Counted from the stretch's first letter, positions 9,874-18,209 are shown. The stretch is 64,000 nt of DNA from Symbiodinium sp. CCMP2592 (GCA_905221615.1 CAJNDT010005757.1:1-64000); one strand, 5' to 3'. Program-made: numbers and translations. The notes: generated from the sequence alone by a model not told the origin.

Positions 9874-9928
9874 AGTAGAATGTTGTTTTGTTAACCAGTT
9901 GTTTAAGATTAGTGAATTCTTTGTCACA
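9874..9928 (+). repeat. 55-bp repeat, copy 1 (3' flank of the preceding gene)
   Basis: AGTAGAATGTTGTTTTGTTA and the following 35 bp to GTCACAC recur at 12127-12184 with few changes and a small insertion. Copy 1 starts just after a stop codon, so the second copy may be a relic of a duplicated 3' untranslated region. Confidence 0.7.
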
Positions 9929-9938
9929 CATTCATTTG

Positions 9939-10045
9939 ATGCCACGTACCCGCGCCACAGTCGAACTAAATTCGACTACCGCTCTTGCCATGGCCGACCC
10001 GACGTTCGGCTCTTGCGCCAAGCTGTTGGCCAAGTCCAGCAGAAG
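9939..10045 (+). CDS. Candidate first exon ending at a GT donor
   Basis: The ATG at 9939 starts MPRTRATVELNSTT and continues in a protein-like way (ADPTFGSCAKLLAK) to AGAAG|GTAATG, a good canonical donor at 10046. Without splicing it would stop at 10047. Two bases are left over. An acceptor at 13098-13099 (TCCAG|C) would put the exon in phase with the long frame at 13.1 kb, making the 10.0-13.1 kb region one intron. That join is an inference without other support. Confidence 0.35.
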
Positions 10046-10214
10046 GTAATGTCGGGGGCAGAAGTATCCGCTGCGAACTCTGGGATGGCACCACGACGAC
10101 CACGACGTCCTGCTTCTTTGCGAGCAGAGGGCGACATAAGCATAGCGCGGGCAAATGCTTGCAGCTGCTAGTGGTCGTTGAGAGCCTTCATATCCCCATG
10201 GCAGAGCGGGGTGA

Positions 10215-10237
10215 CCCCATATCTCGGCCGAATGGGG
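10215..10237 (+). ncRNA. P1-like hairpin with CGGCC loop
   Basis: CCCCAT (10215-10220) pairs with ATGGGG (10232-10237); the loop ATCTCGGCCGA carries the GGCC core seen in the P1 hairpins of the structured modules downstream. No complete module follows, so it may be a fragment. Confidence 0.4.
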
Positions 10238-10351
10238 GTGGCCTAAGTCTCCGGTCCGCATGACTGTCAGAGCACGTTCGTCTTTGCAAAGACGCCGGGG
10301 AGGCCGTTACAGAAAGGGATGCTTAAGTCAGGTTGTGCATTTAATATTTAT

Positions 10352-10463
10352 GAAAGGCAGAGTGCCAAAGGCAGAGTGCCAGTAAAACTTCTCAGGGTTT
10401 AGTAGGGTTTAGTGGTTTGCTGCGCTTGCTGTTGATCAGAAAATCCTTGTCGATTCGCTTGCC
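10352..10463 (+). repeat. Unit leader repeat, copy 1, with double palindrome
   Basis: Two GGCAGAGTGCC palindromes (10356, 10370) are followed by AGTAAAACTTCTCAGGG, a TTTAGTAGGGTTTAG segment and CTTGTCGATTCGCTTGCC. The same 112 bp recurs nearly unchanged at 10916-11028. It precedes a structured module in both cases. Confidence 0.85.
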
Positions 10464-10620
10464 GGCATGTGGAGTGTGGCCGCTACCCAGGACTCGCTGT
10501 GTCTCGCACAGGGCTCTGAGGGAAGAACGTAGTGCAGGGCAGCTTACAAGTCTCCTGCCCTTACCCACGGTGCACTTCCGCCGAACGCTTCTTTCGAGAT
10601 TCAGTTCGAGTTGTGTGCTG

Positions 10621-10741
10621 CAGCACCGCTGGCCGGGTGCTGGGGGGCCGCTGCATCGAGTTTTTCGAGCTCTTGAGGCCAACGCAGAGAGCTCTGTGCT
10701 CTCTGTATGACAGTCGGACACATGGGCTAACGTGCCGGCTG
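10621..10741 (+). ncRNA. Structured RNA-like module, copy 1
   Basis: P1 is CAGCACC (10621-10627) with GGTGCTG (10636-10642), loop GCTGGCCG. GGCCAAC is at 10677-10683. P2 is CAGAGAG (10685-10691) with CTCTCTG (10699-10705). The linker is TATGA. P3 is CAGTCGG (10711-10717) with CCGGCTG (10735-10741), then a bulged A, an inner CAC/GTG and loop ATGGGCTAAC. Overlapping ORFs on either strand are not protein-like. A partial second P3, with the 3' arm only, follows at 10801-10829. Confidence 0.7.
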
Positions 10742-10915
10742 GGAGCTCCTTAGTCTCTGCGTGAGCATCGCTCGGGCGGTTCGGAGGGGAGGCCCGGTGT
10801 GACATGGGCTAACGTGCTGGCTGGGTCCGAGGTCGGCACCCGAGTGTCCTCCTCTGCAACTTGGGAGGCCGAATCGAGTATTATAGCAATTACGTCAGGT
10901 TGTGATCAATTTTTT

Positions 10916-11028
10916 GAAAGGCAGAGTGCCAAAGGCAGAGTGCCAGTAAAACTTCTCAGGGTTTAGTAGGGTTTAGTGGTTTGCTGTGCTTGCTTTTGAT
11001 CATAAACGTCCTTGTCGATTCGCTTGCC
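10916..11028 (+). repeat. Unit leader repeat, copy 2, with double palindrome
   Basis: Near-identical to 10352-10463; palindromes at 10920 and 10934. The distance between the two leaders is 564 bp, defining an irregular tandem unit that contains one structured module. Confidence 0.85.
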
Positions 11029-11082
11029 CGACCTAAACCTGAGCAGCGGGCTGGCCGAGGGGGCCCTAGAGACCTGCCAGGT

Positions 11083-11236
11083 TCCATCTTGTTGGCCGTG
11101 TTGGGGGCAGCGATCCATCCGGAGCTGAAAGCTTGGCCACTGACGCCTGCGTGGCCTCGTGGCGGCCACCCTTGGGGCCAACTCCCCTACAGCCCGAGGG
11201 GTATGACAGCAGGGCGATGCGCTAATGCGCCTGCTG
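11083..11236 (+). ncRNA. Structured RNA-like module, copy 2 (diverged)
   Basis: TTGGCC, the P1-loop core, is near 11092; its flanking stem is weak. GGCCAAC is at 11176-11182. P2 is CCCC (11184-11187) with GGGG (11198-11201). The linker is TATGA. P3 is CAGCAGG (11207-11213) with CCTGCTG (11230-11236), a base-pair change at the fifth position relative to other copies with both sides altered. The loop keeps GCTAAT. Confidence 0.55.
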
Positions 11237-11680
11237 GGGGTGGCTTAAATGGGGGGCGGGTGTGTCCTTCCCCCCCCGGTGAGATCCTAAAAGGGAGGCC
11301 GCTTGAGTTGTGTTGTAAAGAGAAGGGTGAGATAGTGCCTTCTTCAGTTCTTGCCTGTGCTCACTTTTGCGCGCAAGTGGCCCTGGGATCAGGTCTATCG
11401 TTGATCGTTTGGCATGGCCTGTAGTGGCAGTGTAGCAGCCTGCTGTAAGTTTCCACTACCCCAGCCGCCAGCTGTGCCTAGAGCCTGCTACTCACAGGGT
11501 GATTTCGGCCTGTGCCTGGTTTGTTTCTATCGGCGCGTTGCGGGCGATGTTTACGCCGAAGCAAACCAAGTCTCCGGGATCTGTTACATCGCAGGTGTGC
11601 CAAATGGCCTGCTGAGCAACAGCTGCGACGGGATCCGGCACAGCGCTGTCATCTTAATTCATTCCCTGTGAGCATGGCGA

Positions 11681-11699
11681 CCCACCTTGGCCGAGTGGG
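11681..11699 (+). ncRNA. P1-like hairpin with TTGGCC loop
   Basis: CCCAC (11681-11685) pairs with GTGGG (11695-11699) around the loop CTTGGCCGA. GGGAGGCCG follows at 11718, able to pair with the loop core. No P2/P3 was found, so it may be a partial module. Confidence 0.4.
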
Positions 11700-11884
11700 G
11701 TGGATTTCAGCAAATGGGGGAGGCCGCTAACCCATGATTAGGCTATATCTCTTTCTGCTGAGCACATGCTTTCTGTTCTCTTGGATCGACGACAGAGGCA
11801 GAGTGCCGAGGCAGAGTGCCAGTCGAACCTCTTCGGTGTTGCCTTACCTAAGGAGTAAACCCCTGCCCCACCAGGGTTGCTCCC

Positions 11885-12000
11885 CACACCATTGGCCATG
11901 TGTGAGGCGTTCGGTTTGCCTGTGTCACAGCCTTGAGGCCAACCTATCCCAGGGGCAGGGGGTAGATGACAGCCGGGCACATGGGCTAATGCGCCGGCTG
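11885..12000 (+). ncRNA. Structured RNA-like module, copy 3
   Basis: P1 is CACAC (11885-11889) with GTGTG (11900-11904), loop containing ATTGGCCAT. GGCCAAC is at 11937-11943. P2 is CTATCCC (11944-11950) with GGGGTAG (11959-11965), seven pairs including one wobble. The linker is ATGA. P3 is CAGCCGG (11970-11976) with CCGGCTG (11994-12000), loop ATGGGCTAAT. A double palindrome stands upstream at 11797 and 11810. Confidence 0.7.
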
Positions 12001-12126
12001 GGGCTGTGACCTGGTGACATCGAAGCAGTCATGCAAGTCACCGGAAGCAATACCGGACAAAGAAGGGAGGCCGTTCTTGGGACATGGCTGTGTTGTTGAG
12101 CTGGTGTGTTCCTCCGTCTCATTCAT

Positions 12127-12184
12127 AGTAGAATGTTGTTTTGTTAGCCAGTTGTTTAAGATTATAGTGAATTCTTTGTCACAC
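12127..12184 (+). repeat. 55-bp repeat, copy 2
   Basis: Second copy of the segment at 9874-9928, here followed directly by the 85-bp tandem. It lies with no coding frame upstream. Confidence 0.7.
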
Positions 12185-12345
12185 CAACCTTACCAACAAG
12201 TCGCGGTGTGTCCAGTTTTGATTCACCAGCCGCGCTTGCATGCCGATGGCCGGGCATGGGTTGTCACACGGACCTTACCAACAAGTCGCGGTGTGTCCAG
12301 TTTTGATTCACCAGCCGCGCTTGCATGCCGATGGCCGGGCATGGG
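12176..12345 (+). repeat. 85-bp tandem duplication containing the P1 hairpin
   Basis: Two copies (12176-12260, 12261-12345) share ACCTTACCAACAAGTCGCGG and continue through the P1 hairpin. They differ at a few positions only. The duplication doubles P1 but not P2/P3 of module copy 4. Confidence 0.85.
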
Positions 12346-12453
12346 GTCGCTTTGGGGGACCGTGGAAGACGGAACCGAACGAGGACTTGGGGCCAACCAC
12401 CAGAGCGGACACCTGGTGATGACAGCCAGACACATGGGCTAACGTGCTGGCTG
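12239..12453 (+). ncRNA. Structured RNA-like module, copy 4 (P1 duplicated)
   Basis: P1 CATGCC/GGCATG occurs twice (12239-12258 and 12324-12343), loop GATGGCCG. GGCCAAC is at 12391-12397. P2 is CACCAG (12398-12403) with CTGGTG (12413-12418). The linker is ATGA. P3 is CAGCCAG (12423-12429) with CTGGCTG (12447-12453), inner CAC/GTG, loop ATGGGCTAAC. After it comes TCCGAGCTCGG and GGGAGGCC, shared with the region after copy 1. Confidence 0.7.
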
Positions 12454-12800
12454 GGTCCGAGCTCGGCACCCGAGTGTCCCCCTTTGCAACATGGGAGGCC
12501 AAATATCGAGCAGAAGTACAGTAATTAGAGTGTCAGTCGAACCTCCTCAAGGTTGCCTTACCTAGCTGGATTTTCTGCGACCTCGGATCGTGTTGTCCGG
12601 GCCAGACTTCCAGGTTCCGAACAAAGAAGGGACGCCGTCCGTTCTTGGGACATGGTTGTGTTATTGAGCAGAGAACCTTGCTTGGCTTGCTGTTCGGTTG
12701 TGTTTGTCGAAGGCAGAGTGCCAACATGTTCAGAATGGGGTTTGGTGTGTGTTGCTCTACCAAGCGGCAGCTGCATGCCCGCCAATTTGGCAGCTACCGA

Positions 12801-12928
12801 CACACTGTTGGCCGGGTGTGGAGCCAGGGAAAGGGCCCCAGGGTCGTGCAGTCTAGGGGGGGGTTGGGGCCAACGGTCGGCGGGCATCCGACCATGACAT
12901 CTGGACACATGCGCTAACGTGCCAGGTG
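12801..12928 (+). ncRNA. Structured RNA-like module, copy 5
   Basis: P1 is CACAC (12801-12805) with GTGTG (12816-12820), loop TGTTGGCCGG. GGCCAAC is at 12868-12874. P2 is GGTCGG (12875-12880) with CCGACC (12888-12893). The linker is ATGA. P3 is CATCTGG (12898-12904) with CCAGGTG (12922-12928), inner CAC/GTG, loop ATGCGCTAAC. A palindrome is upstream at 12712 and GGGAGGCCG downstream at 12975. Confidence 0.7.
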
Positions 12929-13083
12929 GCCCCTCCCGAAAATGACGAAGCCCGGGTGACCCGGACTCTTCCATGGGAGGCCGAAGAATGGTGTTGCTTG
13001 CGCATGGTGTTGAAGTCCAAGTTGTACTTGTATCTCAACTATTTATTGAAGTGAACGAATCGCTCTTTGACTTGCCAGCTCAG

Positions 13084-15959
13084 GTGTGCCTGAGTCCAGC
13101 TGTGACGAGTGGCAGCTTCGAACCAATCGGTTGTACCAGGAGAGAGCTATCACTGCTATGCAGCACTGTCGACAAATCAACTTCATCGCCGATGGGTCTA
13201 CTCACAGCACCAGCGATTGTCTTGTGACAGTGGCTTGGGCGAATGAGATTTCTGCTGCAGTGTTTGCACCCATGCAAGTGATGAAGACTGGACAAGTTTC
13301 TCCACAAGACCGGTTTGACGACGACCTGCTTCTTCACATATCAAAGCGAAAGAAGCTGGAAAGGATTGCTGCATTCAGGCAGCTTCAAGCGATCAGTCAC
13401 CAAATCTGGATTTTGCACAGAGGGCGAATGGATTTGGGCTCTTTCAAGATCGCCCCCTCTCTTGGGCAGAGGCCTGTGAAAAGATATGAAAGCAGGGTGG
13501 TTTTCCAAGTTGGAAAAGAAGACAATGACATTGACCGCTGTTTTCAGTGGTTGAGGGACAATCCGGATCCGGCTGAAGGCAGAGTGCCAGAAGGCAGAGT
13601 GCCAGAAGGCAGAGTGCCACCAGCTTTTCCTCATGTCTCCTTTCTGAAGACAATGTCTGAGGATGGAGAGATCACAAATGTGCTCCCCGTCTTGCCAGAG
13701 TCAGAGAAGTGGTGGCTGAACATTCCACTGCTGGTCTTGGGCCTTGACCAGGGCAGCATCGGACTTGCTGGCATGGCCTATGCTATGCGTGAAAACATGA
13801 TTCATGTGAAATGTGACAAGATTCACAGGGCCATTCGAGATTTCAAAAACAGCATGTCGAGATGCCTCAAAGGACTCTTCCTGAAAGCACAACTTCACTC
13901 CTCTTACATCTTTGCCCTGAATTATAAACCCTTTGGAAGTGGTGGTTTCTACCAGCAGAAGAAGGAAATGCTGGCGAGTTTTGTTTCCTGCACATCACCG
14001 AGCAGAAGCTTGTTGTGGGACGCTTTTCGAGATAAGATTGCCTATGACTTAGACAGGCAGCTATCCGGTGACGAGCATGAGATTGAACATATGCTTGCAA
14101 ATGTCGAATCCTTCATGAAGAAGGGCAGCTTGGTGAAATCCTCCAGATGGTTCAGCTGGAACCAGCTATGTTGTGAGCAACTTCATGAGTTTCATGTCCT
14201 CAAAATGCTGCTGGCTGATCATTTCGGTGAAGATCAATCTTTCAGCCCTTGCTCAAGGGAAAGACTCAGCCTGTATTCCAACTCGGCGAATACACAATCG
14301 GGCAAGGAGCTCTTCGAAGGCAGAGTGCCAGAGTCCGAAGGCAGAGTGCCGGACTCTGACAATGGTGAGAGGCAGGAAGATGCACTGGGTGATTTGCAAA
14401 AGCTGTCACAGGCTGGTCGTGCCACTGATCCACGGAAAGAACTCAGCTTGTTGAAAGCCAGCATGGGGGGCTTCAAGTTGGCATACTATCTCATGACAGA
14501 AGACCTTTTCGATCACTCCAAGATATTGTACAAAGTGACCGAACCGTTGTGGACATGGTATGGGAAACAAGTAAAAAACGTTAAATCGCCGCAGGATGGT
14601 CGAGGTTATGCCGAGTTGATGACAGTGAATGATGCCTGGAAAGCAGACAAACATTTGTTGCAGATTGTCTCCAACCTGCAGAAGACCGAGTTGTGGAAGG
14701 AGCATCTGGATACTGATTTACACGAGCCCGCAGAAAAAATCATGATGTTGAGCTTGCATTTGCTGATGAACAGGGTCTGGACTTGCAGTCTTTTTTCACT
14801 TCCACCAGATGCCTATGCGGGATTGCTGTCACCTGATGCAGAAATTCGGACGATCACGGCTTTGAAGGCAAAGGGCCATCACACATCACTCTTGAGGTTG
14901 GAGTCGACATTGGCACGGTCCACTCCAAGTGTTCATGCCCGGCAACTCTTCACAGACCTGCAAGTTGGAATCAGCCATCCTTCGAGACTTTTTCTGGACA
15001 CATTGGAGGCACAGGGATATGAAGTGGCGCCTCCGGGGTCAGAAGACATTGTCGTGGATGATGTTGACACAGAGCAGGACGGGGAGATGGAGGATTCTGT
15101 GCCTGAAGAAGCAGATGACGGTGCCGGAGTTGGTGACATTTTGTTAGACGGGCAAGAGGGCAGAGTGCCAGCTCAAAGGACTGTAACAATATCGGTACCA
15201 GCATGCCCTGCAACCCACCTGCTGAGTGTTCTGGTGCAGACGCTGCCAGACAACAAGATTGTGGAAGATGTGCACAACAAGATTCGTAATGATTCTTTGT
15301 TGAACAAAACCCGCAAGCAAACATACTCCACGATTCAAACTGTGATCGAGAATTCAAACGTCTTTGAAAGCCGTTCAATCAGGCATCCGGCAAAAGTCAA
15401 ACGGGAATATTTTGAAAGGGAGTTTTGGAATGTGGACAGGAAGCGCCAAAAGTTGTGCTTCAGAGGATGTGTCCACAAGCTGCCGTCACAGTATACCGAG
15501 ATTGTCGGCGACAAGACATGGAACACCCTGTCAGAAGAGACACTCGAACGAGCATCAGCTGCGTGGTCATGGCTAATTCACTACAATGATGCAAGACTGG
15601 CATCTCAGCATGTTCCCTTGCGTGCTGGGAAGTTTAGCAGCCTTGCAGCCCCTTTGAAGATCTTGAACCATGTCTTGGATTTGACATGCTATCTCTCTCT
15701 TGGGGCAAAAACCTGGGCTGCTCTCATGTGGCCAGTGGTCCAGCATGAGGACCAGTCGACAGGAGAGATATATTTTGTTTTGAAGGCAGAGTGCCCGGAT
15801 GGTTCCAGCGTCAAGGCCTGCTGGATTCATTTGTATGAGCCCCAGTATTGGGAAGTCATCGAAACAGAGGCAGTCTTCTGGAATGGCTTCATTTGCCTCC
15901 GTCGTTGTGCTACAAGCTCAGTGTCACTTCTATCCTATATGTTGCAGCATCCCAAGTGA
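13084..15959 (+). CDS. Long exon of a large unknown protein, possibly transposase-like
   Basis: The open frame has no ATG near its start; the first codon after the upstream stop follows a likely acceptor (GCTCAG at 13083, or TCCAG at 13099), and the first internal ATG is at 13158. Some 957 codons run to TGA at 15957. Early residues include INFIADGSTHSTSD and LVTVAWANE. Later comes LLVLGLDQGSIGLAG, then a basic-aromatic stretch (DKIHRAIRDFKNS, LNYKPFGSGGF). Acidic residues at the ends of hydrophobic strands resemble an RNase H-like (DDE) core, but I cannot confirm it. GRVP motifs are at 13578, 13593, 13608, 14319, 14340 and 15159; the palindrome at 15785 is read KAEC. An acidic linker near residue 670 separates the C-terminal quarter. 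The family is not recognised. Confidence 0.55.
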
Positions 15960-16065
15960 CATGTTTTCATTTAGGATTCTGTCAACTGTCGACCCATACA
16001 GTAAATAGTACAATAAACTTATATAAGTTTTGCTGTGCTTGTTTTTGCTGACTCGACTGAGGGAA

Positions 16066-17253
16066 ATGTCACAAGCATGTCGGACTCTCGCAGACTGCCA
16101 GAATCTCGCCGAGCATGTGATCTCCCAGACTGGAAACGTAGACGAAAAAAAGCGAAAGGAGCTGCAACGAATGCGCCGTCCAAAGCTCATGAGCCTGATC
16201 GCTTCTCATCACCTTCCGGAAGATGAGGATTTCATGCGCAAAATTGAGGCTATGTATTCGACAGCCAAAGATTCAACAGAGGATGAGGATGAGGATGACA
16301 TTATCATGGGGGACTTTGTTGATGAGCTGGTTCTTGACGACCTGCTTGCTGAGGACAAACAGGAATTTAAAATGGTCTCAGACGCAGTCAGAAAACGCAG
16401 AATCAAAAGGGTGCATCAAACCTGGCAGGCCATCAAGACGCAGCAAGCAAAGGCCAAGGCAAAGGGCAAGGCCAAAGCAAAGACCAAAGCAAAGGCCAAG
16501 CCACAGGCCAAACGGAAAGCCAAGAGAAAGATTTGTCGCCCACGTATGTTGCCCAGGAAGCAACCCGCGCCTCCTGATGAAAGTGGTCAAGAGGGAGCAG
16601 AAGGCAGAGTGCCAGCACCTCCTGCTGAGGTGCCGGTGGAGCCGGAGCCTGATAATCACGTGGAGGCCGCGGAAGGCAGAGTGCCAGCCCCTCCTGCTGA
16701 GATGCCGGAGGTGCCTGCTGCAATCCCTGTCCCAGAGCCTGATGATCACGTGGAGCCCGAGGAAGGCAGAGTGCCAGCCCCTCCTGCTGAGATGCCGGAG
16801 GTGCCTGCAGTGCCTATCCCAGCACTCGAGCCACGGGAGGTTGCAGTCCGTGGCCCCCAACATCAGCGGCGGCCGAACCGTGTTGACTACCAAGGGGTAT
16901 GGACACCTGTTCAATGCCCGGAGTGTCCCAAGATCGCTGGTGAGATGAAGTACGACCCGAATCCTGGTGGCACTGACAAAGCAAAATGGTTTCTCCGAGT
17001 TCGTGTGACAGACGGCGGTCTCTTGGAAAGATTCGGAACATTTGTTATAGCTTCGATGTGGTTGCCTGATCTGCTGTGTGTTGTGTCACATTACATGAAC
17101 CCATGTGTGTCTGGCATTGAAGGCGAGTGGAGCCACCTCGTACCCTATCACTGGGGACGTGTGGCTTCCAAGATGACAGAAGCGCAGGCCAGACAACACG
17201 TCATTGACCATAGGCCCTGTTGTGGCCCGACCAGGAGGCCTGGCAACAACTAG
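16066..17253 (+). CDS. Lys/Ala-rich protein with Pro-rich GRVP repeats
   Basis: The ATG at 16066 starts MSQACRTLADCQN; an upstream in-frame ATG at 16030 gives an implausible hydrophobic leader. The product of about 395 residues has a helical N-terminus, an acidic block, a Lys/Ala run at residues 126-150 (KAKAKGKAKAKTKAKAK), then three near-identical repeats of about 30 residues. Each repeat has EGRVPAPPAE and a Pro/Glu/His tail. A C-terminal region has CPECPKIAG and many Trp/His/Cys residues that might bind zinc. The Lys/Ala run resembles that of the RING gene. The terminal 60 residues could instead be intron, since a donor near 17010 cannot be excluded. Confidence 0.55.
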   Translation: MSQACRTLADCQNLAEHVISQTGNVDEKKRKELQRMRRPKLMSLIASHHLPEDEDFMRKIEAMYSTAKDSTEDEDEDDIIMGDFVDELVLDDLLAEDKQEFKMVSDAVRKRRIKRVHQTWQAIKTQQAKAKAKGKAKAKTKAKAKPQAKRKAKRKICRPRMLPRKQPAPPDESGQEGAEGRVPAPPAEVPVEPEPDNHVEAAEGRVPAPPAEMPEVPAAIPVPEPDDHVEPEEGRVPAPPAEMPEVPAVPIPALEPREVAVRGPQHQRRPNRVDYQGVWTPVQCPECPKIAGEMKYDPNPGGTDKAKWFLRVRVTDGGLLERFGTFVIASMWLPDLLCVVSHYMNPCVSGIEGEWSHLVPYHWGRVASKMTEAQARQHVIDHRPCCGPTRRPGNN

Positions 17254-17335
17254 AGGATTCATCCTGCGCTGCAAAGAAAAGTTGTGTGTCTGTCTGTGTG
17301 CTTGCATTGATGGCAGCGGGTCCTGCTAGATTGGA

Positions 17336-17521
17336 ATGCGTCCGAGAGACTGTGTGTTTCTGCTTGGGGAAGACGGATTGCGAAAGCATGTTCGCATTTT
17401 CACACATGTGGAATTTGTCACGTGCAAGCACATGGACAATCATTTCGAGTGCCACAACCCGGAAGCCGCACAAACTAGCACATGTGGTTTGAAGCCGTGC
17501 GTGCTTGTGACTGAACAGTAG
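17336..17521 (+). CDS. Small Cys/His-containing ORF or exon
   Basis: The frame encodes DCVFLLGEDGLRKHV and continues with several Cys and His residues (VTCKHMDNHFECHN, STCGLKPCV) before a stop at 17519. It is co-oriented and close behind the Lys/Ala-rich gene, so it may be one of its later exons. Spacing of Cys/His suggests a zinc-binding segment; no family is recognised. Confidence 0.35.
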   Translation: MRPRDCVFLLGEDGLRKHVRIFTHVEFVTCKHMDNHFECHNPEAAQTSTCGLKPCVLVTEQ

Positions 17522-17533
17522 CCGTCCAGAGCA

Positions 17534-18019
17534 ATGCATTTCGCCCCGATCGAACGAGGAGAGTGTTTCTTCAGAGGCGAGCTCTCCCCAATCTTGATCA
17601 AAACCGCTTGCGAAAAATTGGCCAAAGCGCCTGACCAGTGGAAACCAGCTGAGAGATGGAATGAAGTTTATGACGACGTGCCTTGGGAAATCATGGTTCG
17701 CTACCTGCGTTACTGGCCACGTATTGGCTCCCGCATTACAGGAGGCCTCAGGCTTCTTCGACGGTACCAAGGCCCCTTCCCGAAGTGTTATCAGGTGGGT
17801 GAAGGAGAAGAACCGCTGGAGTTGCCGCGCGTTTCTCTCGTTTGTGATTTTGTTTATGTTTGGAACGACGAAGATGAACAACAACGGCAGTTTGTCCTTC
17901 AGATGAAACACCTCTCACTTGTTGCCATCCGTCTCGGTGGTCCGGGGGAACTTCCTGACCTTGATGCTGGAGCAATACCTTTGACCGACCAGCTGAGTGC
18001 AAAGTTGGGGTGGCAATAA
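17534..18019 (+). CDS. Small protein of unknown function, 161 residues
   Basis: ATG at 17534 begins MHFAPIERGECFFRG and the frame ends at 18019 with SAKLGWQ. The composition is a balanced soluble protein (RYLRYWPRIGSR, VSLVCDFVYVWNDEDE). It follows the previous small ORF by 12 bp; the two could be exons of one gene with the Lys/Ala-rich protein. Two palindromes lie just after the stop, at 18042 and 18065. No family is recognised. Confidence 0.45.
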   Translation: MHFAPIERGECFFRGELSPILIKTACEKLAKAPDQWKPAERWNEVYDDVPWEIMVRYLRYWPRIGSRITGGLRLLRRYQGPFPKCYQVGEGEEPLELPRVSLVCDFVYVWNDEDEQQRQFVLQMKHLSLVAIRLGGPGELPDLDAGAIPLTDQLSAKLGWQ

Positions 18020-18041
18020 TTAATGGATCTTGAGGCGGGAA

Positions 18042-18075
18042 GGCAGAGTGCCAGCAGCTGGGAAGGCAGAGTGCC
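18042..18075 (+). repeat. Last two + strand GGCAGAGTGCC palindromes
   Basis: Copies at 18042-18052 and 18065-18075 mark the right end of the palindrome-rich zone in + orientation. Copies elsewhere start at 598, 1596, 1688, 1704, 2156, 2407, 3129, 3228, 3354, 4334, 5924, 6311, 6326, 6341, 6843, 7565, 8272, 8288, 9098, 9455, 10356, 10370, 10920, 10934, 11797, 11810, 12712, 13578, 13593, 13608, 14319, 14340, 15159, 15785, 16603, 16675 and 16765. Confidence 0.9.
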
Positions 18076-18209
18076 AGACGTTGTCGCGTCACCCAGCTGT
18101 ACCCTGCTTCGCCTGCACGTGATTCGCTTGACAGTGTGGTCAACGCAGAAAAGCGCAACATCCAGCAGTTCGTAGCCACTTCACGCGATTTGTGCATCCC
18201 TAATACTAT

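Noticed and set aside
11734..12009. 91-codon + strand ORF with GRVP
   Set aside because: It runs through module copy 3 and a double palindrome; the composition is not protein-like and no exon borders fit.
10392..12974. ORFs of 60-147 codons on both strands in the structured-module region
   Set aside because: Composition is not protein-like, frames are not kept between repeat copies, and the conserved features are base-paired stems.
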